A stretch of 64,000 nt of DNA, from assembly GCF_036108815.1 (NCBI RefSeq), contig NZ_CP107985.1, positions 6,941,501 through 7,005,500 on the forward strand, written 5' to 3'. The first letter of the stretch is position 1. Every line of letters starts with the position of its first letter. Positions 24,609 to 32,754 of this stretch are shown here, piece by piece. The translations under genes and the position numbers were made by a program. The notes beneath the pieces were generated by a model. The model saw only the letters and a list, made by a program, of their open reading frames with translations, made no database searches and was not told the DNA's origin. Source of the DNA: Streptomyces sp. NBC_00353. GTDB taxonomy: Bacteria > Actinomycetota > Actinomycetes > Streptomycetales > Streptomycetaceae.

Positions 24609-25354
24609 CAGGAATCCGCCTCCACGGAAGGTGCCTCGGTGGCCGGGCCGCGCCCCACGCCCAGCAGCCGGCGTGCCGCCTCCGCGTCGCCCAGCAGCTC
24701 ACCGGCCGGGCCCTGGTGGGCGGTTCGGCCGTCGGCGAGCACGGTGCAGTGTGCGGCCAGGCGCCGTACGACCGCGAGGTTCTGCTCCACGAGCAGCACC
24801 GGCACCGCCTCGGCGGCCCGCTCCAGCACCTCGGTGACCTCGGTGACCACCTTGGGCGCCAGTCCCTTGGTGGGTTCGTCGGCGATGATCAGCCGGTTGC
24901 CGTTGAGCAGGGTGCGGCCGATGGCGACCATCTGCTGCTGACCGCCGGAGAGTGTCCCGGCCAACTGCCTCTCCCGGAGCTTCAGTTCGGGAAAGAGTTC
25001 ATGGACGAGCGGGTACGCCGGCTCGCCCGCCCCGCGCCGCTCGGCCAGCCGCAGGTTCTCCGCCACGGTCAGCCCGGCGAAGACGCCGCGGTCCTCGGGG
25101 GCGTAGCCGATGCCCCGCCGGACCAGCGTGTGGGTGGGCAGCGCCACGGTCTCCTCGCCGTCGAGCCGGACGCTGCCGGTGCGCGGAACGAGGCCCAGGA
25201 TGCCGCGGACGGTCGTCGTCTTCCCGGCGCCGTTCCGGCCGAGGAGCGCGGTCACCCCGTGCCGGGCGACGTCCAGGTCCACCCCGTGCAGGATGTGCCG
25301 GCCGCCGATGAGGACCCGCAGGTCCCGTACGGCGAGAAGCGTTCCGGTCGTCAC
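24608..25354 (-). CDS. Branched-chain amino acid-type ABC ATPase, LivF
   Basis: 248 aa from a GTG at 25354 overlapping the LivG stop (GTGA). Walker A LLGRNGAGKTTT, Q-loop region GIGYAPEDRGVFAGLTV, signature LSGGQQQMVAIGR, Walker B RLIIADEPTKGLAP and switch His region (VLLVEQNLAVVRR). The EDRGVF and EQNL phrases are typical for LivF. It provides one of the two nucleotide-binding subunits of the importer. Confidence 0.94.
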   Translation of the reverse strand: MTTGTLLAVRDLRVLIGGRHILHGVDLDVARHGVTALLGRNGAGKTTTVRGILGLVPRTGSVRLDGEETVALPTHTLVRRGIGYAPEDRGVFAGLTVAENLRLAERRGAGEPAYPLVHELFPELKLRERQLAGTLSGGQQQMVAIGRTLLNGNRLIIADEPTKGLAPKVVTEVTEVLERAAEAVPVLLVEQNLAVVRRLAAHCTVLADGRTAHQGPAGELLGDAEAARRLLGVGRGPATEAPSVEADS

Positions 25355-26142
25355 AGCCCCTCCCCGAGGTACGCCTGCTGCACGGTCGGGTCGGCGGTCA
25401 CGGCCTCGGGGGTGTCCAGCGCCAGCAGCCGGCCGTGGTGCATCACGGCGAGCCGGTCGGCCAGCCCCAGCAGGACGTCCATGTGGTGCTCGACCATGAG
25501 GACGGTGCGGCCCTCGTCCCGGTGCAGGGTGCGGATCAGTTCGGTGAGCGCAGGGACCTCCTCCGCGCTCACCCCGGCCATCGGCTCGTCGAGCAGCATC
25601 AGCCGCGGCTCTCCCACCAGCAGCACCGCCAGCTCCAGCTTCCGTTTCTCGCCGTGCGACAGCTCGGACGCCAGGGCCCCGGCGCGGTGGCCGAGCCCGG
25701 TGCGCTCCAGTACGCCGTGTACGTCGTCGGTGTACGGGGAAGCGCGCCGCCACACGCGGTACGAACCGCCGCGGGCGGCCTGCGCGGCCAGCCGGACGTG
25801 GTCGGCCACGCTCATCCCCGGCCAGAGGCTGGACGTCTGGAACGTCCGGCCGATCCCGCGCCGGGCCCGGGCGTGCGCGGGCCGGCCGGTCATGTCCGTG
25901 CCGTCCAGCGCGATGGTGCCCGACGTGGCCGTGGTCAACCCGCTGATCAGGTTGAACAGTGAGGTCTTGCCCGCCCCGTTGGGGCCGATGAAGGCGAGGA
26001 ACTCGCCCTCGCGGACGTCCAGCGTGATGTCCTCGACGATGGTCGCCCCGCCGACGCCCCAGCCGAGGCCGGTCAGCCGGAGCACGGGGGCGGTGGTCCC
26101 CGCCCCGCTCCCGTGTTCCGTCGTGATGCCCGGTGCGGCCAT
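25351..26142 (-). CDS. Branched-chain amino acid-type ABC ATPase, LivG
   Basis: 263 aa. Walker A FIGPNGAGKTSLFNLISG, the LivG-typical ARRGIGRTFQTSSLWPGMSV, signature ELSHGEKRKLELAVLL, Walker B RLMLLDEPMAGVS and HHMDVLLGLADRLAVM. About 20 Gly/Thr-rich residues precede the fold. It starts 3 nt after the binding-protein stop, so the order in the operon is K-G-F-H-M-hydrolase. Confidence 0.94.
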   Translation of the reverse strand: MAAPGITTEHGSGAGTTAPVLRLTGLGWGVGGATIVEDITLDVREGEFLAFIGPNGAGKTSLFNLISGLTTATSGTIALDGTDMTGRPAHARARRGIGRTFQTSSLWPGMSVADHVRLAAQAARGGSYRVWRRASPYTDDVHGVLERTGLGHRAGALASELSHGEKRKLELAVLLVGEPRLMLLDEPMAGVSAEEVPALTELIRTLHRDEGRTVLMVEHHMDVLLGLADRLAVMHHGRLLALDTPEAVTADPTVQQAYLGEGL

Positions 26143-26145
26143 CGG

Positions 26146-27393
26146 TCAGCCCGCCGAGGGCTTCGCGGGCGGCGCCACCTTGTCCATCGGCTCGGTGGTC
26201 ACCAACTTCGGCTCGGCGGTGGCGCCCTTCCCGGTCAGCTTCGCCACGAACATCGGCTGAATCAGGGCGTGGTCCTCGGCCCGCACCTGCTCCTTGCCCT
26301 TCACCCCGTCGAAGGTCCAGCCCTCCAGGGCCTTCGCCATGGCGGCGGGATCGGTGGCGCTGCCCTCCTCCACCGCGTGCACGATCATCTGGGCGGCGGT
26401 GAAGCCGTCGGGGGTGAACAGGTCAGGGGTGCCGCCCGCCTCGGTCACCGCGTCCAGCATCGACTTCTCCACGGCGTTGCCGCCGCCCGCACCGGGGAAG
26501 TAGTGCGCCAGGAACGAGACCTTGGAACCGGCGGCGCCGAAGATCGGGTACGAGGCCGTGCCGGCCAGGCCGGTGACGACCTTGGACGCGCCCAGCACAC
26601 CCTGCTGGTCCAGCGCGGTCCACAGCGCGGGGGCGGTGGAACCCGCCCAGGCCACGAAGACCAGATCCGGACCGGCGGCCTTCACCTGCCGGGCGAACGG
26701 GGTCAGGTCCGTGGCGCTCGGCGGGGCCAGCACGGAGCCGACCGTCGCGCCCTTGCCACCGAGGACGGCCTTCACCGCGGCGACGTTGGCCTGGCCGAAG
26801 GTGGAGTCCTGGGCCAGCACGGTGACCTTCTTGCCCTCGGCCTCGCCGAGCATCGTCCCGGCGGTGAGGATGTCCTGGTAGGACTGCCGGCCGGAGCGGA
26901 ACGTGTAGTCGTTGATCCCGGTCACGGCGTCGGTCGCGGCCGGCCCGCTGACGTACAGGACCTTGTTCTGCGCGGCGAGCGGCGCCATCTGCAGGGCGAC
27001 CCCGGAGTCCGTGGTCCCGGCGAGCACCTTGTAGCCCTTGCCGATCAGGTTCTTCGCGGCGGAGACAGCCTTGCCCGGGTCGCCCGCGTCGTCCTGCTCG
27101 GTGACCTCGATACGGTGCCCGGCGACCTTGCCGGTGCCGTTCGTCGCGTAGTCCAGGCCTGCCATGAACCCGTCGCGGTACTGCTTCCCGTAGTCCGCGA
27201 GCAGCCCGGTCCGGGAGTAGACCAGCCCCACCTTGACGGTCTGGCCCTTCGTGCCCTTGCCGGACGCGGAGTCCGCCTCACCCGCCTTCCCGGCGGCGGT
27301 GCAGCCGACCAGCAGGAGTCCTGCGGCGGCCAGGGTGACGACGGCGGAGAGGGATCTGCGGTGGTGGACGGTGCCTGTGGCTCTGCGACGCAT
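26146..27393 (-). CDS. Branched-chain amino acid-type ABC substrate-binding lipoprotein, LivK
   Basis: 415 aa from the ATG at 27393 with GAGGAG upstream. The signal peptide ends in lipobox LLVGC. The mature part is a type-I periplasmic-binding fold (VKVGLVYSRTGLLADYGKQY, GTTDSGVALQMAPLAAQNKV, PFARQVKAAGPDLVFVAWAG). It carries substrate to the LivHM channel. It is the first gene of the transporter operon, 222 bp downstream of the KstR-like regulator on the same strand, so read-through from that gene is possible. The ligand cannot be predicted. Confidence 0.93.
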   Translation of the reverse strand: MRRRATGTVHHRRSLSAVVTLAAAGLLLVGCTAAGKAGEADSASGKGTKGQTVKVGLVYSRTGLLADYGKQYRDGFMAGLDYATNGTGKVAGHRIEVTEQDDAGDPGKAVSAAKNLIGKGYKVLAGTTDSGVALQMAPLAAQNKVLYVSGPAATDAVTGINDYTFRSGRQSYQDILTAGTMLGEAEGKKVTVLAQDSTFGQANVAAVKAVLGGKGATVGSVLAPPSATDLTPFARQVKAAGPDLVFVAWAGSTAPALWTALDQQGVLGASKVVTGLAGTASYPIFGAAGSKVSFLAHYFPGAGGGNAVEKSMLDAVTEAGGTPDLFTPDGFTAAQMIVHAVEEGSATDPAAMAKALEGWTFDGVKGKEQVRAEDHALIQPMFVAKLTGKGATAEPKLVTTEPMDKVAPPAKPSAG

Positions 27394-27615
27394 GGTGACC
27401 GGCTCCTCGGCGGGATTCCTGTGATGTCGCCGAACCGTATGAACACCGTGGCGCCGTCGACATGGTGCAGGACGCCCCACCTGAGGCAGTGTGCATGTGC
27501 GGCCCGCACATGGGCCGGGGCCGGGGGTGACGGGGCACGGCCCGCAGGTGGGAACCCGTCAACACCCCGTCATCTGCGGGGACATGACCCGGCCGTGGTC
27601 CGTCGGTACGGATCG

Positions 27616-28227
27616 TTAGGACGCTTCCGGGGGTGTCGTCACGTCGATCAGCCGGCACACCGTCTCGATGTCTATCTTCACCTGGGCGATCGACGCCCGT
27701 CCCGACAGCCAGGTGATCAGCGCCGAGTGCCAGGTGTGCTCGATGACCCGGACCGCGGACAGTTGCTCGGGCGTAGGGTGCTCCAGCCCCATCGAGTCCA
27801 GGATGATCGCCGTCGTGAGCCGCGAGACGGTGTCCACCTCGGGGCTCACGCTGCGGTCCGCGAAGGTCAGCGCCCGCACCATCGCGTCCGCCAGATGCGG
27901 TTCGCGCTGCAGCGCACGGAACGCCCGCATCAGGGTGTCGGCGACCCGCTGCGCCGCGTCTTCCCCGGCCGGGGGGCGTTTGCGCAGCGTCCCGTGCATG
28001 TGCTGGAGCTGGTCCTGCATGGTGGCGACCAGCAGATGGATCTTGGACGGGAAGTACCGGTACAGCGTGCCCAGGGCGACCCCGGCGGCCTCCGCCACCT
28101 CGCGCATCTGCACCGCCTCGAACCCGCCCCTGCTGGCGAGCTGGGCGCTGGCGTGCAGGATGCGGCGGCGACGGGCCTCCTGCCGTTCCGTCAGGGGCGG
28201 CGATGCCGGCTTGGCTTCCGCTGTCAT
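27616..28227 (-). CDS. kstR: KstR-like TetR-family transcriptional repressor
   Basis: 203 aa from the ATG at 28227, chosen because it precedes the HTH by about 17 residues as in the family. The HTH reads ASRGGFEAVQMREVAEAAG and VALGTLYRYFPSKIHLLVA. Later segments AMVRALTFADRSVSPEVDTV and WHSALITWLSGRAS follow. From memory these parallel M. tuberculosis KstR (Rv3574), e.g. EAVQMR.VA, GTLYRYFPSK.HLLV, FAD.S...EVD.V and WL..RAS. KstR represses cholesterol-catabolic genes and is released by steroid acyl-CoA thioesters (established). A KstR-like palindrome lies 162 bp upstream, and others precede beta-oxidation genes in this window. The ortholog call is strong on motifs; the effector is unknown. 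Confidence 0.8.
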   Translation of the reverse strand: MTAEAKPASPPLTERQEARRRRILHASAQLASRGGFEAVQMREVAEAAGVALGTLYRYFPSKIHLLVATMQDQLQHMHGTLRKRPPAGEDAAQRVADTLMRAFRALQREPHLADAMVRALTFADRSVSPEVDTVSRLTTAIILDSMGLEHPTPEQLSAVRVIEHTWHSALITWLSGRASIAQVKIDIETVCRLIDVTTPPEAS

Positions 28228-28388
28228 GTGTCCCCATCCATGGCTTCTGTCCGCAACCGGAGGAGGCGCGTGGGCTCCCGGCGGCGCACAGCATGCCAGG
28301 GTGCCGGTCGTGGCGCGAATCACCTGATCCGGCCGTTGCGCCGACGCTACCTGCCGGTAGATTCGTAGCTCATTGCACGATCCAGTCT

Positions 28389-28402
28389 GAAACTTGTTCT
28401 AG
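28389..28402. promoter_or_regulatory. KstR-like operator between kstR-like gene and glycosyltransferase
   Basis: GAAACTTGTTCTAG holds one perfect half-site (GTTCTAG) and one degenerate half, in the divergent spacer. It is consistent with autoregulation of the TetR gene. Confidence 0.55.
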
Positions 28403-28455
28403 ATTAGCGTGAGCGGTTACGCTCCGGCGAACACGCAGTGAGAAGGGGGCCGAGT

Positions 28456-29790
28456 GTGACCGCTGAGGCCATAGAGACGGGCCCCCGCACGGGCAGTGAC
28501 ACGTCGGCCGCCACCGCCGACGGGCGACCGTTGCGTATCGCACTCCTCACCTACAAGGGCAACCCCTTCTGCGGCGGCCAGGGTGTGTACGTACGCCACC
28601 TCGGCCGCGAGCTCGCCCGCCTCGGTCACAGCGTCGAGGTGATCGGCGCCCAGCCCTATCCCGTACTCGACGAGGGCGTCCCGCTCACCGAGCTGCCGAG
28701 CCTGGACCTGTACCGCCAGCCCGACCCGTTCCGCACCCCGAAGCGCGGCGAGTACCGGGACTGGATCGACGCCGCCGAGGTCGCCACCATGTGGACCGGC
28801 GGCTTCCCGGAACCGCTCACCTTCAGCCTCCGCGCCCGCCGCCATCTCGCCGCCCGTCGCGGCGAGTTCGACGTCATCCACGACAACCAGACCCTCGGGT
28901 ACGGACTGTTGGCGGACCTCGGTGCCCCGCTCGTCACCACCATCCACCACCCCATCACCGTCGACCGGCAGCTGGAGCTGGACGCCGCCGACAGCCGTCT
29001 CCGCCGCGCCTCCGTGCGCCGCTGGTACGCCTTCACCCGCATGCAGAAGCGGGTCGCGCGCCGGCTGCCGTCGGTGCTCACCGTCTCCGGCTCCTCCAAG
29101 CAGGAGATCGTCGACCATCTCGGGGTGCGGCAGGACCGGATCCATGTCGTGCACATCGGCGCGGACACCGACCTGTGGTCGCCCGACCCGTCGGTCGCCG
29201 AGGTGCCCGGCCGGATCGTCACCACCTCCAGCGCCGACGTCCCGCTGAAGGGCCTCGTCCACCTCGTCGAGGCGCTCGCCAAACTCCGTACCGAGAACCC
29301 GCAGGCGCACCTCGTGGTCGTCGGCAAGCGGGCCGAGGACGGACCCGTCGCGCAGGCCATAGAGCGGTACGGACTCCAGGACGCCGTCCGGTTCGTCAAG
29401 GGCATCAGCGACGCCGAACTCGTCGACCTGGTGCGCAGCGCCGAGGTCGCCTGTGTCCCCTCGCTGTACGAAGGGTTCTCGCTGCCCGCCGCCGAGGCCA
29501 TGGCCACCGGCACCCCGCTCGTCGCGACCACCGGCGGGGCGATCCCCGAGGTCGCGGGTCCGGACGGCGAGACCTGTCTGGCCGTGCAGCCCGCCGACGC
29601 CGGGGCCCTGGCCGCCGCGCTCGCCCGGCTGCTCGGCGACCCGGAGCTGCGGGCCCGGCTCGGCACCGCGGGCCGCGCCCGGGTGCTGGCCCGGTTCACC
29701 TGGAAGCAGGCGGCCATCGGCACCGCGGAGCTCTACCGGCAGGCGATCGCCGCCCGCGCCGCCACCACGCAATCCGGCGGCCGACGGTGA
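28456..29790 (+). CDS. GT4-family glycosyltransferase
   Basis: 444 aa from a GTG at 28456 with AGAAGGGGG 6 nt upstream; an in-frame GTG at 28438 is less likely. GT-B fold: the N-terminal domain has NPFCGGQGVYVRHLGREL, the C-terminal domain has VGKRAEDGP and the nucleotide-sugar site PSLYEGFSLPAAEAMATG (EX7E motif), then TGGAIPEV. This is the retaining GT4 pattern. It is followed by a methyltransferase gene (63-nt gap) and a barrel protein coupled to that. Actinobacteria make methylated alpha-glucans and lipoglycans with such GT4/methyltransferase pairs (e.g. Rv3032/Rv3030); a similar role here is inference. Confidence 0.9.
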   Translation: MTAEAIETGPRTGSDTSAATADGRPLRIALLTYKGNPFCGGQGVYVRHLGRELARLGHSVEVIGAQPYPVLDEGVPLTELPSLDLYRQPDPFRTPKRGEYRDWIDAAEVATMWTGGFPEPLTFSLRARRHLAARRGEFDVIHDNQTLGYGLLADLGAPLVTTIHHPITVDRQLELDAADSRLRRASVRRWYAFTRMQKRVARRLPSVLTVSGSSKQEIVDHLGVRQDRIHVVHIGADTDLWSPDPSVAEVPGRIVTTSSADVPLKGLVHLVEALAKLRTENPQAHLVVVGKRAEDGPVAQAIERYGLQDAVRFVKGISDAELVDLVRSAEVACVPSLYEGFSLPAAEAMATGTPLVATTGGAIPEVAGPDGETCLAVQPADAGALAAALARLLGDPELRARLGTAGRARVLARFTWKQAAIGTAELYRQAIAARAATTQSGGRR

Positions 29791-29853
29791 CCCCGCTGTC
29801 CGCCCCCGCTGTCCCCGCCCCCTGAACCCCCTCGACCGCGAAAGCAGGCACTT

Positions 29854-30618
29854 GTGCTGACCGTGGACTTCACCCGCTTCCCGCTCGCCGCAGGCGACCG
29901 AGTGCTCGACCTGGGCTGCGGCGCCGGACGCCACGCCTTCGAGTGCTACCGGCGCGGCGCCCAGGTCGTGGCACTCGACCGGAACGGCGAGGAGATCCGC
30001 GAGGTCGCGAAGTGGTTCGCGGCGATGAAGGAGGCCGGGGAGGCCCCCGTGGGCGCCACCGCCACCGCGATGGAGGGCGACGCGCTCAACCTGCCGTTCC
30101 CCGACGAGTCCTTCGACGTCGTCATCATCTCCGAGGTGATGGAGCACATCCCCGACGACAAGGGCGTGCTCGCCGAGATGGTCCGGGTCCTCAAGCCGGG
30201 CGGCCGGATCGCGATCACCGTGCCGCGGTACGGCCCCGAGAAGGTCTGCTGGACGCTCTCCGACGCGTACCACGAGGTCGAGGGCGGCCACATCCGCATC
30301 TACCGGGCCGACGAACTCCTCGGCAAGATCCGCGGTGCCGGCCTCAAGCCGTACGGCACCCACCACGCGCACGCGCTGCACTCCCCGTACTGGTGGCTCA
30401 AGTGCGCATTCGGAGTCGACAATGACAAGGCGTTGCCGGTCCGCGCGTACCACAAGCTGCTGGTCTGGGACATCATGAAGAAGCCCGCCGTCACCCGGGT
30501 CGCCGAGCAACTGCTCAACCCGGTCGTCGGCAAGAGCTTCGTCGCGTACGCCACCAAGCCACACCTGCCCAAGGCCGCTGCCGCTGCCGCGAATGACCTT
30601 TCGAAGGCTGAGGCGTGA
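29854..30618 (+). CDS. Class I SAM-dependent methyltransferase
   Basis: 254 aa from a GTG at 29854. SAM-binding motif I is RVLDLGCGAGRHAFECYRRG, then VVALDRNGEEI, MEGDALNLPFPDESFDVVII, and SEVMEHIPDDKGVLAEMVRV with LKPGGRIAITVPR. This is the Methyltransf_11 pattern for small-molecule or sugar methylation. It sits between a GT4 glycosyltransferase and the barrel protein, with a GTGA overlap to the latter. Its methyl acceptor is plausibly a glycan or glycolipid made by the neighbours. Confidence 0.92.
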   Translation: MLTVDFTRFPLAAGDRVLDLGCGAGRHAFECYRRGAQVVALDRNGEEIREVAKWFAAMKEAGEAPVGATATAMEGDALNLPFPDESFDVVIISEVMEHIPDDKGVLAEMVRVLKPGGRIAITVPRYGPEKVCWTLSDAYHEVEGGHIRIYRADELLGKIRGAGLKPYGTHHAHALHSPYWWLKCAFGVDNDKALPVRAYHKLLVWDIMKKPAVTRVAEQLLNPVVGKSFVAYATKPHLPKAAAAAANDLSKAEA

Positions 30619-31691
30619 CCACTCCCGAGCAGACCGAACACCTCGTGCTGCCCGGAGTGCTCACCGCTGAGCAGGCGACGGAGACCGTCGCCGCGCTGCT
30701 CGCCGTGCAGCGCGAGGACGGCGCGCTGCCCTGGTTCCGAGGCCACCACCTCGATCCGTGGGACCACACCGAGGCCGCCATGGCCCTCGACGCCGCGGGC
30801 GAGCACGCCGCCGCGGAACGCGCGTACGACTGGCTGGCCCGGCACCAGAACAAGGACGGCTCCTGGTACGCCGCCTACCACGACGGCGACCCGGACCGGC
30901 CGACCGACCGGAGCCAGGAGTCCAACTTCTGCGCGTACGTGGCCGTCGGCGTCTGGCACCACTACCTCGCCACCGGCGACGACGGGTTCATCGACCGGAT
31001 GTGGCCGACCGTGTACGCGGCCGTCGAATTCGTCCTGCGGCTCCAGCAGCCCGGCGGCCAGATCGGCTGGAAGCGCGAACCCGACGGCACCCCCGTCGAC
31101 GAAGCCCTGCTGACCGGCAGCTCCTCCATCCACCAGGCACTGCGCTGCGCACTCGCCATCGCCGAGCAGCGGGAAGAGCCGCAGCCGGACTGGGAGCTGG
31201 CGACCGGCGCGCTCGCGCACGCGATCCGCAGCCACCCCGAACGCTTCCTCGACAAGAGCCGCTACTCGATGGACTGGTACTACCCGGTCCTCGGCGGCGC
31301 GCTCACCGGAGCGGCCGCCAAGGAGCGGATAGAGGAAGCCTGGGACCGCTTCGTCGTCCCCGGCCTGGGGGTGCGCTGCGTGCTGCCCAACCCCTGGGTG
31401 ACGGGCGGCGAAAGCTGTGAACTCGCCCTGGCTCTCTGGGTGATGGGGGAGTCCGACCGGGCGTTGGAGATCCTCCAGTCCATCCAGCATCTGCGCGCCG
31501 AGGGCGGCATGTACTGGACGGGGTACGTCTTCGAGGGCAACCGGGCGTTCTGGCCGGAGGAGCTCACGACCTGGACCGCCGGATCGCTGCTGCTCGCCGT
31601 GGCCGCCCTGGGGGGCGACGAGGCGACCATCGCGGTCTTCGGCGGCGAACGGCTGCCGACGGGCCTGGAGCCGGACTGCTGCGCCCCCTAG
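30615..31691 (+). CDS. Prenyltransferase/(alpha/alpha)6-barrel protein of the GT-MT operon
   Basis: 358 aa from a GTG overlapping the methyltransferase stop. Repeated helical hairpins are visible: TVAALLAVQREDGALPWFRG, AYDWLARHQNKDGSWYAAYH, YAAVEFVLRLQQPGGQIGW and EILQSIQHLRAEGGMYWTGY. There is no signal peptide, so it is cytoplasmic. Annotated relatives are usually called prenyltransferase, but the Trp/Asp/Glu-rich helix ends (WDHTEAAMAL, SMDWYYPVLGG) also suit a glucoamylase-like six-hairpin glycosidase. Given its coupling to a glycosyltransferase and a methyltransferase I favour a carbohydrate role. Function unknown. Confidence 0.8.
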   Translation: MTTPEQTEHLVLPGVLTAEQATETVAALLAVQREDGALPWFRGHHLDPWDHTEAAMALDAAGEHAAAERAYDWLARHQNKDGSWYAAYHDGDPDRPTDRSQESNFCAYVAVGVWHHYLATGDDGFIDRMWPTVYAAVEFVLRLQQPGGQIGWKREPDGTPVDEALLTGSSSIHQALRCALAIAEQREEPQPDWELATGALAHAIRSHPERFLDKSRYSMDWYYPVLGGALTGAAAKERIEEAWDRFVVPGLGVRCVLPNPWVTGGESCELALALWVMGESDRALEILQSIQHLRAEGGMYWTGYVFEGNRAFWPEELTTWTAGSLLLAVAALGGDEATIAVFGGERLPTGLEPDCCAP

Positions 31692-31715
31692 GGGCCCAGC
31701 GGCCGGGCCGGGAGC

Positions 31716-32009
31716 TTACGGACGGCGGATTCGGCCCGCCACCGCATGTCCGATGAAGAGATAGACGATGGCGGCGAGGCCGTATCCGGAGACCACCCGC
31801 GCCCAGGCCTCGTCGAACGTGAACAGGTCGTACGACCAGCCGGCCAGCCAGCGGGCGGCGTTCTTGACGAAGGCCACGAGGTCGTTGCCCCGGTTCGCGT
31901 CCAGCAGGTACATCAGGATCCACAAGCCGATGATGAAGGCCATGACATCGGCCACCACGGCTATGACACGTGCGGCGGTGCTGCTTCTCGTGCCTATTCC
32001 AGGAGACAT
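31716..32009 (-). CDS. Small two-helix membrane protein, function unknown
   Basis: 97 aa. Two hydrophobic segments: VIAVVADVMAFIIGLWILMYLL and VSGYGLAAIVYLFIGHAVAG, separated by an amphipathic DLVAFVKNAARWLAGWSYDL linker. It ends GRIRRP. It resembles small conserved streptomycete membrane proteins of the YGGT-like size class, but I cannot name it. Start chosen at 32009; upstream in-frame starts would add a charged, Ser/Gly-rich leader. It converges on the barrel-protein gene with 24 bp between. Confidence 0.65.
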   Translation of the reverse strand: MSPGIGTRSSTAARVIAVVADVMAFIIGLWILMYLLDANRGNDLVAFVKNAARWLAGWSYDLFTFDEAWARVVSGYGLAAIVYLFIGHAVAGRIRRP

Positions 32010-32162
32010 GGATATCGAGTTGCCGTTTTCCGCGGGCCGAAACCCGGTCGGCACCTCTTGAGTGGCGCGGCACCCGGACCCGGGCGAGCCTGGCAGGGCG
32101 TGCCGCACTGCGGTACCCGCCGTAGAACTCACCGTTGATGTGCCCCGTCAGGGAGGCCCGCT

Positions 32163-32714
32163 GTGCCCAGTTCCGTACCGCTCCGCCGTCTGTTCGTGGC
32201 GTTGCTGTTGTCCTGCACCGTAATGGTGAGCGCCACGGCGTGCGGCAACGACTCCGGCACCGGCGCGAGCGCCTCCGCGTCACCGAGCGGTACGGCGTCG
32301 GCGGAGAGGCAGAAGCTCGCCAAGACGCGGTTCGTCGCCAACGCCGGGCTCGCTGCGGGTGCGACCTACCAGTGGATCATCAAGCCGTACCGTGCGGGCA
32401 AGTTCAAGAAGGGCGCGGACGGACGGACGTTCGCACTGGTCAAGGCCGGGCTCGCGGGCGGCTTCGCCTACAACCGGCTCAAGGCGGCAGCGGAGAACGC
32501 CAAGGGCGACCCGCTGCTGTCGAAGGCGGTCGCACCGCTGACGGCGGGCATCGAGTCGCTCAAGGGACTCGGCACCAAGCTCCGCAACGGCCAGGCGGGC
32601 GCGGGGGACGTCGGCGCCTTCGAAGACGTCATCACCAACATCAAGGACGCCGGCAAGAGTGCGGGCGCCGAGGTGAAGGACCAGGTGCCGTCCACCTCCC
32701 AGCTCGGCGGATAA
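32163..32714 (+). CDS. Putative secreted lipoprotein, function unknown
   Basis: 183 aa from a GTG with GGGAGG upstream. Signal peptide (LFVALLLSCTVMVSATAC) ends at a lipobox-like ATAC, followed by a Ser/Ala/Gly linker (about 28-48) and a basic helical domain with KTRFVANAGLAAGATYQWII and KAGLAGGFAYNRLKAAAENA. No catalytic motif is visible. Homologous proteins are common in Streptomyces, to my memory without function. It is 40 bp upstream of a maleylpyruvate-isomerase-family gene on the same strand. Confidence 0.75.
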   Translation: MPSSVPLRRLFVALLLSCTVMVSATACGNDSGTGASASASPSGTASAERQKLAKTRFVANAGLAAGATYQWIIKPYRAGKFKKGADGRTFALVKAGLAGGFAYNRLKAAAENAKGDPLLSKAVAPLTAGIESLKGLGTKLRNGQAGAGDVGAFEDVITNIKDAGKSAGAEVKDQVPSTSQLGG

Positions 32715-32754
32715 CCGCATGGGGGAGGCGTCAGACGAGCAATAGGGTGCCGTC

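Noticed and set aside
22570..27393. Naming the Liv-type transporter as a leucine/isoleucine/valine importer
   Set aside because: The family imports many substrates in actinobacteria, and the hydrolase and KstR-like neighbours do not indicate amino acids.
30615..31691. Calling the barrel protein a true prenyltransferase or squalene cyclase
   Set aside because: No DXDD/DDXXD cyclase or prenyl-binding motif is visible; only the helical-hairpin architecture is supported.
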